Below, in pieces: positions 34,237 through 46,032 of a stretch of DNA of 64,000 nt. This DNA comes from Lactifluus volemus (Eukaryota > Basidiomycota > Agaricomycetes > Russulales > Russulaceae), in NCBI GenBank assembly GCA_022376515.1, contig WTXI01000006.1:372001-436000 (forward strand), given 5' to 3'. The notes below the pieces were generated by a model. That model had not been told where the DNA came from, did not search any database, and was given only the letters and a program-made list of their open reading frames with translations. Position 1 is the stretch's first letter. Every line of letters begins with the position of its first letter. The position numbers and the translations under genes were made by a program.

Positions 34237-35645
34237 TTATCGTTTCCTCGCCGCCTTACGGCGACGCCCTCCCGTCTTCACAGCAACTGGTCCGATCTTT
34301 CCAGAGTTGCCGTTTTGTTCCTGATCTAGGTCCGGCAAATCTGAATCAGTACCCGTTCCCATCTCGCCATCTTCACTTCCTCCGGCTTGGGCCGTTCCGC
34401 TGGCTTCTGCCTCTCGCTTGGATATTGATACCTTGCGAATGAAAGCAACAACAAGAGCAATGAACCAAGTACTCTGTAACGATGGAGGGGTTGCTGCATC
34501 AGCGTTGATCGGCGTCTGGGCACCGTCTCCTTCCAACTACAGACGATATGAGTTCTTCGTCTTGTGCCAGATGCTAACGACCAACCATGAAGACATTTCC
34601 GTTATTTTCTACGACCATATCAATGGTCTTTCCCATCACTACGTTCCCATCTTCGTCTAGACGAGCTTGACCGCCCAAATTCACCTTGACCTACGCACCT
34701 GGTAAAACAGGACAGATTTCGAGAAAAATGACGTGGAAAATTTACCTTTTTCCGAGTACCAGCCGGTATCATCTTGGGCCCCCAAGCAGCTAGTTTGGCT
34801 TGCTCAAGAATATGCTCGATGCGCGCCAGATCTCTTCTATAGTTCATGCGTTGCACAACATAATGTAATCCGGTTGTCAGACCCGTTAAAAACACGAGCA
34901 CGGTCTGCGTAACTCATTGCTTAGAGACCATGAATAACAGGGATAAAGTCATCGGCTCACCCCTAAACCCGGACGGAAACGAGCGTAGTAGTATCCAGTT
35001 CCTCGCCAACGTGGCACCCCGTTTTTGTAAAAGAAGTCATATCTTCATACGCAACGTGTCAGCTTTTGGTGAAGGAGTATATGCGATACTAGTAGACGGA
35101 CCGCTCGCGACCTTCTTCACTCCTCAATATTGATGAAACGACACCGAGGCGCGCAAATCGTTCTTGGGCTCCCTTGACACCCGGATTTTTGTCGGGGCTG
35201 TAATTAAGCGGAGCAGGGCTAAGTGTAGTGGAGCAAAAAAGGAAAGTAAAACGCACTGTAGTAGCATGCTCTTCTTCCGATACGCGCGACCAATCTCTGC
35301 CATAGAGGCAGTCGAGGACACTTCGAGCCACGAGTAAAAGGTAGTGCCCTTTCCTGAAATGTGGTCAACATTGCATATTTTGGTTGGGATGAATAAGAAT
35401 AAACCTTCTGCAGCCTCCACCGCGCTGACGAGGTCAAAGATTTCATGATCTTCCTACCACCATAATGAGAGGGCTGCATATCCGAAACATTTGAGAGCTT
35501 TTCTCAGCCTACCTTGGTCCAGCTGCAAGGAGCAGACAGGACTGGTCAGCACATGACAACGCAAAAGATGCCAGGTGTCCACGTACCCATGCACCAATCC
35601 AGTCAGAAGTGCCAAGATGGCAAAAAACACAGAAAAATATCTCAT
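34237..35645 (-). CDS. ERJ5: ER membrane J-domain protein, Erj5-like
   Basis: This is a type I ER membrane J-protein, a co-chaperone of lumenal Hsp70 (BiP/Kar2). The start gives a clear signal peptide ([20 protein letters not shown]). Spliced exons then read [40 protein letters not shown] and [10 protein letters not shown], followed by the HPDKNPG motif, whose histidine codon is split by an intron. [20 protein letters not shown] comes next, then a membrane segment ([19 protein letters not shown]) and [18 protein letters not shown]. The C-terminus is Gly/Ser/acidic and ends in the basic [11 protein letters not shown]. The domain order matches yeast Erj5 (signal peptide, J domain, one membrane segment, cytosolic tail). 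About eight short introns interrupt the gene, and the HPD triad is intact, so Hsp70 stimulation is predicted. Confidence 0.9.
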
Positions 35646-36918
35646 CCGAGAATTGTCTTGGGCTCTCAAGCCGCTCTATCCGAGAAACAACGAAGTGTAA
35701 CAATGAATGACAGTGTTCGTTGGTGCCGGGAGCGGAAGCGGAAGAGGGGAACGTAAGCGGCCGGAATAGCGGCCCGTATTTCCGGGATGAAGCCATCACT
35801 GATAATACTGTATGCTTTCCTACCGAACCCCGAGTCTGTCAGCACAATGACAAATTACTGGTAGAATCTGCTTGCAACACCAAACCACAGTACCCCAACA
35901 GAACCACATGCACTGACAGCTATGCAGCGGACGAGATGGACCTTCCAACAGGAAAAGGGCTATCAAATGACCCAGGGCTGAGTTCAATACGGGAGTATGT
36001 TGCATGTACATGGAGAGTCTTGGCCTCGGAAGGACATGTGGTCAGGATTCCTGGTCCTGGTGAGTGGTCACCAAGGTGGTCACTCCTGCTACCTAAATAC
36101 CTTGATTCTCTGTATTCAGGGTTCTAAACACTCAAGCGAACTGCCTTCTGACTGTAGAACATGATCCGACACGCCAATTTGGACTACTCCCACGGCCAGT
36201 CTTAACTGTCTTTTAGCTCCAGGGATTGTGGGCAGATGAGACCGCGGATGAGGTGCCCGGCATCCTCAGACCTCGGGTGACCTCGGATAAAGTCAGAATG
36301 CTTGTTTTAAGTTGGAGGGGGTTCTTGGGTAGGTTGACTTCATGTATTCTCCAATAGACATTAACCAATACGCGGATCCCCACTAGGTGAAGGATGTCGG
36401 AATAGGGATGTGGGTTTACCGTCATACCCGACGCCATAGCCGGTTCAATCTGCCTGGGTCGAGTAAACCCGGGCATCGTGGTTATTCTTTGGGACGTATT
36501 TCCCATTGACGTCAGACTGGTTATAATTAGATTTTTTTCGGGCTTCTTCTTTACAACTCAGAATCGCTCGGTGTGGTTTTCACTTTCAGAATGGGCACGT
36601 TGTTTTGAATCACTCTTTCTGATGTGGTTGGCCGTGAGTTGCAGCCTAGCCTTGTCGATGATGCTGCCGCAGCCAAAATAATGTCGATGGTGACCTCTGG
36701 TCACAGTTGTCGTGCGCGCAGCCACGTTGGGCCCTGTTCCAACGATTGAGGGTAGATACAGAGGATCTTGCAGGTGGCAGTACAGTACCTCCCTTGCCAG
36801 GTGTGGGAAAACCTGGGTTACGGGTCTTGGTCCGGCCCGCCTCGTATCTATGTCGCCGCGGGCCACTCTCACCCTCTGACTTAACTTCCTGCTTCTTATC
36901 GAACGGGTAAACGTTTCA
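35646..36918. other. Long intergenic region, no supported gene
   Basis: Nearly 1.3 kb between the divergent starts of the J-protein and RRN7 genes. A plus-strand frame at 35720-36127 starts with TTG and shows no recognised motif, and I do not accept it. The region contains a near-palindromic GACCAGAGGTCA-like stretch near 36690 of unknown meaning. The sequence is otherwise unremarkable. Confidence 0.5.
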
Positions 36919-39216
36919 ATGGCCCCGCGACGTAAATGCACCGTGTGTGGTTCCCAGCAGTGGCACAAAGAACCGGCAACCGGACTCGTCGTTTGCAGCG
37001 AGGGTCACGTCCTGCAGGTGCGTATTCCTGCAGTACGACCGTTGATTTGGCGATAAACCTCCTCTCTCCTTTTGAATTCGCATGTCCTAGAATTACCTCA
37101 ACGAAACGCACGAGACACAAGAACCCGGTCCGCATCAGCTACGGAAGCGCGCGCTGAAATCGGCACGGGAGAGGCGACAACGTGCTAGCAAAGCTAACCC
37201 TGAGCGTACGTACAGTTACGTACGTTCTCGCTGAAGAGGCCTGAATTTCTGCACACAAAGTTTATTATGGCGCGCGCGCGCGATATCTTTGTTTCCAGTG
37301 TCTCCAGCTTTTGCTACGAAAGCAGGTAGCTGCGTTAATTCGGCTCTGGGAGCTTCCGAGTGAGTTCGAGGTCCGTATCTCCTGATGTAGCAACGCACGG
37401 GAGTTGGAAGACGGTGACCACATAGATCATCTGTAGGGACTTATGGGCGCTGTATTTGAGCCTGTTGCCTTCTCCTCCGCCTCCAGAACCCCTTCTACAC
37501 AAACAGGAGACTCAAGACTATGTTAGTGACAACGATTCAAAGGCGAAGAAACCGGAAAGGGGTTCGAGTCGTGCGGGGGATGAGGGGAAAAAGGTATCTC
37601 CGGACCAGCCAGGCACGAGCTCTTCCGATAGCGATGGCGACGATTTGGAGGATGACTCTGAAATGGATGAGATGCTTCGCGCACTCTCCGAATCGAGTTC
37701 TTCGGACGATGACAAGGATGACGGCCATGGACAACCACGGCTTCAACCAGAGGGTAGAGAACGAACGCGGAATACCTTCAGTCGTAACGGCCCAGCGAGC
37801 AACATCGCACTGCTTATGGTGGCATGTTGGACGCTTCGGCTGCCCGTCATGTACTTGGACCTCATAAGGTTAGGGCGTAGCATGGTTTTGACAGATGTAT
37901 GCTCAGTTGTACCCCGCCAGGTTGATCGAGTCCTATGACCTACCCTACCTGGAGCCATTATGCCATCTGCCCAACGGCATGGTCCGTCACCTGACAAAAC
38001 ATAGTGTCCAGGCTCTCTCACCCGCGGTAAGGGTATCCACGTTTCGGTGTGCACGTCCAGAAATTAAAAATATCCACAATGTAGCATGCGCCTACGACCT
38101 TACTTTTACATAGCCTATCGGCTCGACTGGCGAGGAAGCTGAAAGGGTCATTCAAAATCCACACCCCAGAATTGAACGCAGCGCCTATGTTATGGCGCTT
38201 AGTGCGTGCCGTCGGCGGCACCCGTGAGTACCCGGACTAGTTGGGTGTATCAGTAATGGCTGAATGGAAGGCACGTTTATAGCCGTTCTGTACAACCTGG
38301 GCAAGACGGTTGCGCATGTCTTATCGCTCCCTCTGGCCTTGCATCACAGTCTTGCCCCTGACCTTGAACAGGTTAAAGATGACGATCCAGACAGTCACAA
38401 GTACGACGACGTGCCGCCAGAACTGGGACTACTGGTAGCGGTGATTATCGTGTTGAAGATGGTATACGGGTTTGACGGTCGACCACGGTGCGTGAGAGGG
38501 CAGGCAAGCGCCTTGTTCCTGTCCACGGTCACTCAGACGTTGTCGATCAGGGTACCCAGAAATGGAATTGATCCGGCGTGTGCACTTCCCCGGATGGATG
38601 ATTTCCTGATGATTTTCAAAGATATGAACGTGGCTTTTGGGAAGAGTAAGCAAGTATTATTCTCAGCATCATCGGAAATGTAAGTGGTATTAATTATGCG
38701 TCTATATGGGCATAATACCAACATGTGGACTATCAGGTCTATACTAGATCTGGACGACCAAATGTTGGACGAATATGTGGAATTATGTCAAAAGGGCCTT
38801 CTGAGGCGAGAAATGATACATTCCGGTAGGGACGGAATAGGGGATGACGGAGCAAGATGGCTAACCGGAAGTGGGTAGATCGGCGAAGGTTGGAAGAATT
38901 CTTCCCTCTAGAATCTGTCCGAGATGTTGACGGGAACGGGGAAACGGGCGTTGACCGGCTGAAGAGTGATCAACGTGCGTTGACGGCTGGAGTTGTAGGA
39001 GAAGGACGTGAAACAGGTGAAGCCTATCCCATTTATAGGTCCCGAGACGTTTTAGGGGCTTTGCCGGAAGAGATCGAAATGGTGATCTCTTACGGAGCTC
39101 GATTGGTTGGAGTTGACGAAGAGATGATACTCAAAGTGAGTGAGGGGTACGAAAGACGTTTGTGGAATTGGTGGTCACATATCAGGAGGGAGGGGATAGA
39201 AGACCGTCCGATTTGA
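36919..39216 (+). CDS. RRN7: RNA polymerase I core factor Rrn7 (TAF1B homologue)
   Basis: This is the TFIIB-like subunit of the Pol I core factor, needed for rRNA transcription in the nucleolus. The N-terminus has a zinc ribbon: CTVCGSQQWH and CSEGHVLQ. The following exons give NYLNETHETQEPGPHQLRKR, LYYGARARYLCFQCLQLLLR, VAALIRLWELPSEFEVRDLW and YLSLLPSPPPPEPLL. A long acidic Ser-rich insert (SSSDSDGDDLEDDSEMDEM) follows. The cyclin-like part has ALLMVACWTLRLPVMYLDLI, ESYDLPYLEPLCHLP, FKIHTPELNAAPMLW and LGLLVAVIIVLKMVYGFDG. The last exon ends YERRLWNWWSHIRREG. The codon and splice borders join smoothly: exon 1 is 36919-37017 and exon 2 starts at 37091. A GCGCGCGCGCGC run near 37270 lies inside the third exon. 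Confidence 0.9.
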
Positions 39217-39471
39217 TTCGAGTTCGGGCCGGCGGTGCCACGCGATGGCGCTCCTCTTGAAACTGAATTAGACATCTTGATTGGCAGGTCGCGTCATCAC
39301 CATCCCGCTCTCAGTCGTAATCCTTTTGGTCCCTCTCAGCGTTTTTTTGATTTTGATTTTTTTCACCACTTTGTCATGTTAAGTTAATAATCCCTTTCAA
39401 ACTCAACTTTTAATCCTTCTCCGCTCTTTTCCTCTTCCTCCTCCTCCTCCTCCTCCTTTCCCCATCAAACC

Positions 39472-41781
39472 ATGCGTAGAATCGCTTCCGTTCTCTCCCA
39501 AAGGCGCTCCGACTCTCCTTCCCCAGATGATGTCCATCAACGTCCAACGCCAAAGTCCCCTTTCTCAACCACCCCTCACAGAAAGTCTTCTCGTCGCTTC
39601 TTCGGTACCCTCACTCGCATCACCGTCTCCACCGATCAACTTGCTCAGCCCCTAGAACCAGCCCACTCCTCTGCTTCCTCAACAGGCTCAGTCTCCCTTC
39701 GCACTCCAGAGGACGACCGTATGGGCCATCACGTCGTTCGCTCATCCTCTAACAGGAAGACTTGGTTTCCTTGGTTCACCCCAAAGAAGTCTGACCTTCT
39801 CAGTCAATCCCAATCACGGCCCTCGTCCTATTTGTCAGACTCGTTAAGTTCCGTGCCTTCACCGCCTGCGCCACCAGCCCCGTCAAGAACCATCCCCGTA
39901 CAGCCTCCTGATTCAGATGACGATACTTCCTCCGAGGATTCCTCGTCATCAGAGTCAGAAGCCCCCTCACACCCTCCTCCAGCCCCTCTCAGGCGCGACT
40001 CGGCCAATCGCCTTTTTTCCCCTATTGACTTCCTCACCACTCTTACGACGAACAACATGTCGCCATCTTTCTCGTCCCCTCCCCTTCTCCTGTATCCGAG
40101 TGCCCCTGCCTTCCCACGTTCGTCATCCCCCTTGCGCTCCATCCCATTTCGTGACTCGGTCGAAACATCGATCCATAAGAAGCGATTACTTTATCGGCTT
40201 CAACGGGAGCCGCTCACCCCGACCGACCGGCGCCTCTTGGCCTCCCTCGGTTCTCGCCCCCCGTCAGCTGCGCAGCGCAGATCGTTGTCGCAACCCGACG
40301 AAGGGGAGAGGTACGACCTCAAACATGTGCGTTTGTCCAGCCTTGGCTTGAAGAAATGGATATCTCGTCCCTACTTTGAGGAGAGGATGGTGGTCTGGGT
40401 TCCTGACGAAGCAGGCACCGTTGTCCGGACAACTGTCAATGGATCCGGTTTTGGCGTTTGGGCTCTTGAGGTTTCTGAGACGCTAGAAGTATTGGCAGGT
40501 TTGGTCAATGACGATGATGATGATTCGCCTCCTTCGACAAATAATTCCCCTCTTCATTCGAGTAAGTTCTTCACACGTTTTACCACCAACACTCTCGTAA
40601 TCATTCTTTCTTCCCAAGCTTCCATTCCCGTCGTGGGTAAACAGTCTCTCTACAAAGCCGTACCGTCTCCGCTCGGACATGACCGTGGGTTCTTTGAGCC
40701 GCCAACTCCCACAGCCACTTCAGACGTCATGGCCTCACCTTCTACTGTACCGACCTCCCGTCGTGGCGTTCGATTCGCGGATAGTGTCGACAAAGAGGAC
40801 CAAGTTCCCCTCGGTTATGTTCTTCGACATAGGAAGCGGCGGGAGGAGAAAGCCCTCTTTCTTCGACGAGAGCAAGAACGTCGCCAACATGAAGAAGAAA
40901 GGCAGAGACATGAGGCGGAACGTCAGCAGTGGGAACAAGAGAAACGACAGTGGCAGAAGGAGAGGCGTGCTGTTGAAGAAGCGAAGAGACAGAAGCAGTA
41001 CGCCGAAGAGATCACAGCAGCCCGTACGCGGCGCGAGTCATCTTATGCCTTGCCATCCTCTCAGCCAAGGGAGCAGGATGGTCGACTCCGCGAAAGCTAC
41101 TCTAGACCATCATACGATCCACGCAGGCAGACCTCATCTCCACAAGTCAGTTTGCCACGTTCCCGGAATGATTCGTCTTCTAGCTCAAAGCCGGGCAGTG
41201 TCCCCCCGTCTGAAACTGCGATTCCGCTGAACTCCCGCCCTGGTTCGATGCACAGCATGTCTTCTGATGACATTCATACACGCGCCGGCAGGCGAACTTC
41301 GATGATCTCTGAATCATCCCGTTCAATTGCCTCCCCTATGTTCTCGTACGGGTGGCAACCCGTCTCGAGTCTACCTCAAGTGCCATCGATGCCAGTCTTT
41401 CCTTCCATGCCAATGATCCCCGTAATGCCTCAGTTCACCGGGGACATCCCACTCCTTCCCCCCACCGCACCATTCATGCTCCAACAATACGGCAGACCCC
41501 CGAGTCGCTCTCGCAACTCACCTCGGTTGACAGGCACAGGGCAAAGTCGTAGTGTGGAGCGTCCCCAACGCTCAAGTGATCGCGCTTCGCCACCGTCACG
41601 TCATCATCGATCCAGTAGTGATGAGGTCAATGGCCGTAACTCGCCAGCTGGGTCTCTCCCGCAATCCGTACCTCCATCGGCGTTTACAGTGGATGCCAGT
41701 TCTCTAAATGTGTCGCCCAGGGTGTCCATGGCTCTTCCGGCGAAATCCTACCCAGCGCGGCGGCAAACAGCCATTTCCTGA
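39472..41781 (+). CDS. Ser/Pro-rich protein with basic coiled coil, function unknown
   Basis: A protein of about 750 residues that I cannot assign. The N-terminal third is Ser/Pro-rich and basic, with KSSRRFFGTLTRI and an acidic Ser run (SSEDSSSSESE). A middle block (DLKHVRLSSLGLKKWISRPY, then FEERMVVWVPDEAGTVVRTT) looks folded and is the most conserved-looking part. A charged coiled coil rich in Arg, Glu and Gln follows (RREQERRQHEEERQRHEAER and onward, about 40838-41020). The C-terminus is a disordered Pro/Met/Ser segment. The intron at 40562-40618 is 57 nt with no stop, so the gene can also be read as one uninterrupted frame. Upstream, a CTCCTC-repeat tract (39430-39455) sits in the leader. 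A cytoskeletal or trafficking role would be speculation. Confidence 0.85.
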   Translation: MRRIASVLSQRRSDSPSPDDVHQRPTPKSPFSTTPHRKSSRRFFGTLTRITVSTDQLAQPLEPAHSSASSTGSVSLRTPEDDRMGHHVVRSSSNRKTWFPWFTPKKSDLLSQSQSRPSSYLSDSLSSVPSPPAPPAPSRTIPVQPPDSDDDTSSEDSSSSESEAPSHPPPAPLRRDSANRLFSPIDFLTTLTTNNMSPSFSSPPLLLYPSAPAFPRSSSPLRSIPFRDSVETSIHKKRLLYRLQREPLTPTDRRLLASLGSRPPSAAQRRSLSQPDEGERYDLKHVRLSSLGLKKWISRPYFEERMVVWVPDEAGTVVRTTVNGSGFGVWALEVSETLEVLAGLVNDDDDDSPPSTNNSPLHSSKFFTRFTTNTLVIILSSQASIPVVGKQSLYKAVPSPLGHDRGFFEPPTPTATSDVMASPSTVPTSRRGVRFADSVDKEDQVPLGYVLRHRKRREEKALFLRREQERRQHEEERQRHEAERQQWEQEKRQWQKERRAVEEAKRQKQYAEEITAARTRRESSYALPSSQPREQDGRLRESYSRPSYDPRRQTSSPQVSLPRSRNDSSSSSKPGSVPPSETAIPLNSRPGSMHSMSSDDIHTRAGRRTSMISESSRSIASPMFSYGWQPVSSLPQVPSMPVFPSMPMIPVMPQFTGDIPLLPPTAPFMLQQYGRPPSRSRNSPRLTGTGQSRSVERPQRSSDRASPPSRHHRSSSDEVNGRNSPAGSLPQSVPPSAFTVDASSLNVSPRVSMALPAKSYPARRQTAIS

Positions 41782-42269
41782 TTTCTCTGCTTTGTGTAAC
41801 TAAGGACTTTTGACGTTGGTTCTGCTTTATGGTACTCGCCTTGCAATTTAATCGTGGTCTCGCTCCACCCACGCATTCACTGCAATTTACTCGTCATGTT
41901 AGCATTGCACTTCACTCTGGACATTCTTTGAGCAGCACAACTACCCCCTCCGCAGCTACGCACACACTTTGCATATTCCGACGTTTTGTTCCATCCCTTT
42001 TGTTTTGCTCGTCTAGTTTTTGTGGGTCCACACGTCGTATGGACTCTTGAACCAATTCACGGTATGCCAGCGAGTAATTAGCTTCGCAGAATCATCGAAA
42101 TCAATAAATTCTGCATATTTCATGAAATCCCCTGAGATCCCAAGGGCTTGGCGCGCGTGTCTTTACCACGTACTTTGTTAGCGTTTGGTCGGTCAGTGTT
42201 ATAATGTTGAATGAAACTTGTAATGCAGACAAACCGACCAACTGTGCCCACATTCTCTGCTACCCCGCC

Positions 42270-43684
42270 ATGGGTAGCATCGCGCTGGGTGCCGCCTTTG
42301 CTGCTGTGCAACTGGTACACCAGGCCTACTCAAAGGTCAAGACGAGCAAGGCACGTTGCGCGCGATTGGTCGAGCGGTGTCAATTCATCGTCGAAAGGTT
42401 GGAGCGCATCTCGATGACAAAAAGAGGGGGAGATGCGGTTATTATTAGGGAGCGTATCCGTGAGCTCGAACGGTGGGTTGTGCTTGCTCCTTGCTCCGGC
42501 CGATGGAGGTTGATTGTAATAATGTCAGGGCTTTTGGGTATACCGCACAAACCATACTACAAGTGGGCCAACAGAGTATTATAGCATCCCTGCTGCGATC
42601 AGAGAGCAACGCGCTGCAGATCGAAGCATGTAACGAGGCTCTGACCGATCTGATTTTTCTCTTCAACGTACGTCTCGACGCTTTTCATATCATTTCTGAT
42701 GAATATGTGAATGACTATGCTGCAGCTAGAAGAGACGGTCGATGTACACCGATGGCAAATGGACTTGGATGTTGCTCATGTGCGCGACCACGAGGAACTG
42801 TTGAGCATGGGCCGACGTATCGAGAAGGGCAACGCGGGTATCCATCGCGAGCTCGAACAGCAAGGCGCGACGATTGCTGAGGTCCTCCACGTACTCCACG
42901 TAAATGCGTTCCCCCCTCCCCCCTTCCGTCCTCTCGTGTGTCTTGGCTGACATTAGACGTGATTACGCTGCACGTTTAGGACATCAACGCTAGCCTTCAC
43001 CGCGCTTACGTCTTACCAGAGAGGATCAACTCCAACGAGGCATTCCAACGTCCCTGGCCCACTTCTTCTCTTCCTGACGCCGCCCAAACAACAACGACAA
43101 CAGACGGCGAGTCCAATCATCGACGTTTCTCTTTCACCAAGAGATGCGCAAAAATGGTACCGCTCGCCGCCAACATGTTTTTGAAACTCTATTCTCCATC
43201 TGGTATCCGGCGTTCAGTGTCCATCCGGTCCGAGTTGCGTCTCCTCCCGAGGTCGTCCAATTCAAACGTCGTCGTCGCAGATTCGTCGGGCCACGGTGAT
43301 GTCCCTTCGGCTGTGAATCTTGCTTCAGAATCGCCGCCACCTCCGGCCTATCATTATCACCTGCGTGTCATAAACCCTACACCAGAAGCTACTGCTGCCG
43401 CTGCTATACCCGCTAGTACCGCCGCCGCCAATGTCTCGTCTTTTTCTCGGCTCACAGTTACATCCATTGAAGCGGTGCGGGCGCCAGATTCTCCAGTGCC
43501 TGAATTTCCCTCTCCAAAGCCGTCGTCGATCGAATCTGTGTTTGGATCCACGCAGAGCCTTGCATCCGTCTCTGGTGGGACTACTATGACGCCTCGCCGG
43601 CGCTCTATCCGTCCGAGTACACCAATGGTGAGACGGAGAGTTCGTCGTAAGGCGAACGTTCAAACCGTTTCTCGGGGCCCTTGA
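42270..43684 (+). CDS. MLKL/HeLo-like four-helix protein without kinase domain
   Basis: The N-terminal 200 or so residues resemble the MLKL-type N-terminal four-helix domain found in many agaricomycete proteins, some of which carry kinase or NLR modules and are linked to regulated cell death. Visible parts are GAAFAAVQLVHQAYSKVKTS, CARLVERCQFIVERLERI, FGYTAQTILQVGQQSI, CNEALTDLIFLFNVRLD, and a brace-like helix VDVHRWQMDLDVAHVRDHEE. The rest is Ser/Ala/Pro-rich with VVADSSGHGDVPSAV and ends in a basic tail (RRRVRRKANVQ). No kinase, NACHT or WD segment is present. Introns near 42475, 42665 and 42900 join the helical exons. The start at 42270 (MGSIALG) is preferred; 42204 is an upstream in-frame alternative. 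Function is inferred from the fold only. Confidence 0.65.
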
Positions 43685-44900
43685 TGACACTTGTAATTTC
43701 GGGTTTCAGACGGGGACTAGGGGCAGGGGCACACGCTGACAATCCGACAGTTTAACTGTTTAGCCGACTGCTTTACCGAAATCAGTTTCAATAAACTATA
43801 TACTGTATCGCCTATCTCGCACTCTATAGAACAACCTTTGGTCCTGCTCTCCCCCCCGCCCATAACCATAATCGAAATAGTCTGTCAGTAGTTTGGCAGC
43901 GGAAGTGTACTGTCATGTCATGTCAGTCGTGTCATCAGCGCTCTCCCTTCCCGTAAAAGGCTACCACCCTGCCCCCTTTCACCCGCGACAGATGTGTCGG
44001 GTCACATCGTCGCTCATTTACGTCGTTGAGCCCCGCTCGATCGATGATGCTGATTTTGGCCTAGCACCCATGTCACACTAAATTTAAAAAATGGCCGGGT
44101 CATTCGAACGCCACAACCGCAAGATGTTAATATCGCGTGATCCTGTGTCTTCCCCTCCAACTACACGTGAGCGTGTCCGACCGACCCCCCCGAATTATCA
44201 TGATAAATCTGGTCAAGGCTCTTGGTCCTCGGGCTTCTCGAACACGTTTGAACAGATGTCTACAGTACTGTACGTACCGAGTATTGATGGAATGACCATG
44301 TCAATTGAACGCATTATTATCGCAGTCCTCGATTTCCGGATCGGATCATTGTGACCCATTCGATCAACGATCCCCACAAAAACTTGTCTTTGATGCTCCT
44401 CGGCGGACTGGGTAGTCTTCCTTCTTCGTATGGGTGTTTGGCATCACTTCTAACTTGTCTGTTTGGAGTCCGAGTCGAAGCGCTGTCAAGAATTGCGTCC
44501 TCAATCTCGGGTCCGAATCCGTATTCACGTTTGACATCGAATGACTGCCACTTAAAGAGACACGATTGGCTTTTTGTTCCCTTCATTGATGACGAGTCGT
44601 TCAACGTGGGAAGATGAAGAAGTTACCGGGCATGATCCCCCGTGTTCTGCATCCTTGTGATTCGGGCACGGATCTCGAGATGGCATCTGCTCAAGCGGTG
44701 ATTGTCGGAGCTATTTGCTCCATTTGCAGGCCACCTATATAAGGGTCGAGAAATGGGTTGTGTATTCAACGTTGCAGCGGTGCAGTAGATAGCATGACAA
44801 GTAAATAGTATGGTGGGAGGTATCGCAAGGAGGTGTCGCAAGGTAAACGGGATATGTAAAGCAAAAGGGTTCGTGAACTAACTAGGGGGAGACTGGACTC
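43685..44900. other. Intergenic region, no gene seen
   Basis: About 1.2 kb between convergent genes. Frames at 43893-44081 and 44091-44354 lack recognisable residues and start next to random sequence. A TATAAGG at about 44737 is present but has no gene clearly attached. A segment near 43750-43790 has weak similarity to a stretch near 61115 (both contain a GCTTTAC-centred block). I cannot name it. Confidence 0.5.
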
Positions 44901-45695
44901 TCATGCGCCGCGATATTGGCCCCGAATGCGCCGCGCTAGGTGTATATCACGTGTCATAATGGTTACTCGTTTCGCGTGAATAGCGCAGAGATTTCTGAAC
45001 CAACACAACATGATTAGTATCAGGATGCGACGGGCGAGAAAAAAAAAACGCACGCGTCCTCAAATAAATGAACTAGAAACGCTTCACTAGCTTCTTGTAA
45101 GGCAAGAATCGCAGAACTTTGCCAACGGAGCCCAGCTGCGTCATAGTCGCCCATGTCAGTGACCATGTCCAGCGCGATCTCGCGCACCTGTCCAAAAGTC
45201 AGCGGACGAGAGAAAAAAAGGTGCCATATTTGCGTACGACGCGTGCAAATGGGAGCTTGCGCAAGAGCAGATCCGTGCTCTTCTGATACCTGCGAATCTC
45301 GCGCAACGCGACGGTACCTGGTCTATACCGACGCTTTTTCGCAGGCCCACCGCGGTTCGCGTCCGAGTCTCTGGCTAAAAAAAAAAAAAGAAAAAGAAAA
45401 ATTACACGCCACACGCACGCGTCAATGAAAGAAGGTCTTGTTGGTTGACCGAGTACCACATACGTCGTCTCGACGGTCCTGCGCGAGGGCCATTGTCATC
45501 GCCATCATCATCGCCATCATCACCACCGCCACCTCCAGCGCGTCGTCGTTTGGGCGCGGGTTCTCGTCCACCCGTAGATTTACGCGCCGTCTGCGTTTGG
45601 GCCACTTTGACGCGCTTCGGTGCGGGCGGTGTCGAGTCCTGAGCTTCGACAGCAGACTGTCGCCGTTTTTGCTTTCTTTGAACTGTCTGGGCCAT
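44901..45695 (-). CDS. CSE4: Centromeric histone H3 variant, CENP-A/Cse4
   Basis: This histone H3 variant marks centromeres. A long, divergent N-terminal tail keeps a H3-like ARKSTGG and an acidic Gly/Asp run, then [20 protein letters not shown] and [18 protein letters not shown]. After a short intron come [20 protein letters not shown] and [20 protein letters not shown], then [20 protein letters not shown] and [10 protein letters not shown]. Features that set it apart from canonical H3 are the long unusual tail, a loop 1 several residues longer than the QDFKTDLRFQ of H3, and tryptophan in LRWQ. These are typical of CENP-A. Introns: one after the tail, one at FARV, and one splitting the DANLC segment. 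The stop is TGA at 44901-44903. Confidence 0.93.
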
Positions 45696-46032
45696 GCGAA
45701 ATTACGAAACCAACCAAAAAGAAGAAAAAATACAACAAAGGGAAATTGGGAGATGCGAAGGGAAGAGACAGGAGCGTGAGAATGTTCATTCCAACATGAT
45801 CGCGATTTAGAGACGCGTTTCCTTCCATGGATGGATGATTACGTGATACTATCTTCTTTGGCTTGTTGTTGATGTATCCACAGCCGCAGCAGTCGAACCT
45901 CTCACCTAACTATCACAATGCCAGACATTGGTCGCACCAAGATAATTCACGGGTATTATAGGTACACCGATATTTGGTTCGAATGGTAAAAACATCGACC
46001 CTTGACGAATCAAGTTACGGAACTGACTGGTC
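45696..46032. promoter_or_regulatory. Divergent upstream region, CSE4 / Gfd2-like gene
   Basis: 337 bases between two divergent starts. A/T-rich runs lie immediately upstream of CSE4. No specific regulatory sites could be named. Confidence 0.4.

Noticed and set aside
35720..36127. 135-residue plus-strand frame between ERJ5 and RRN7
   Set aside because: It starts with TTG and contains no recognisable motif or splice pattern.
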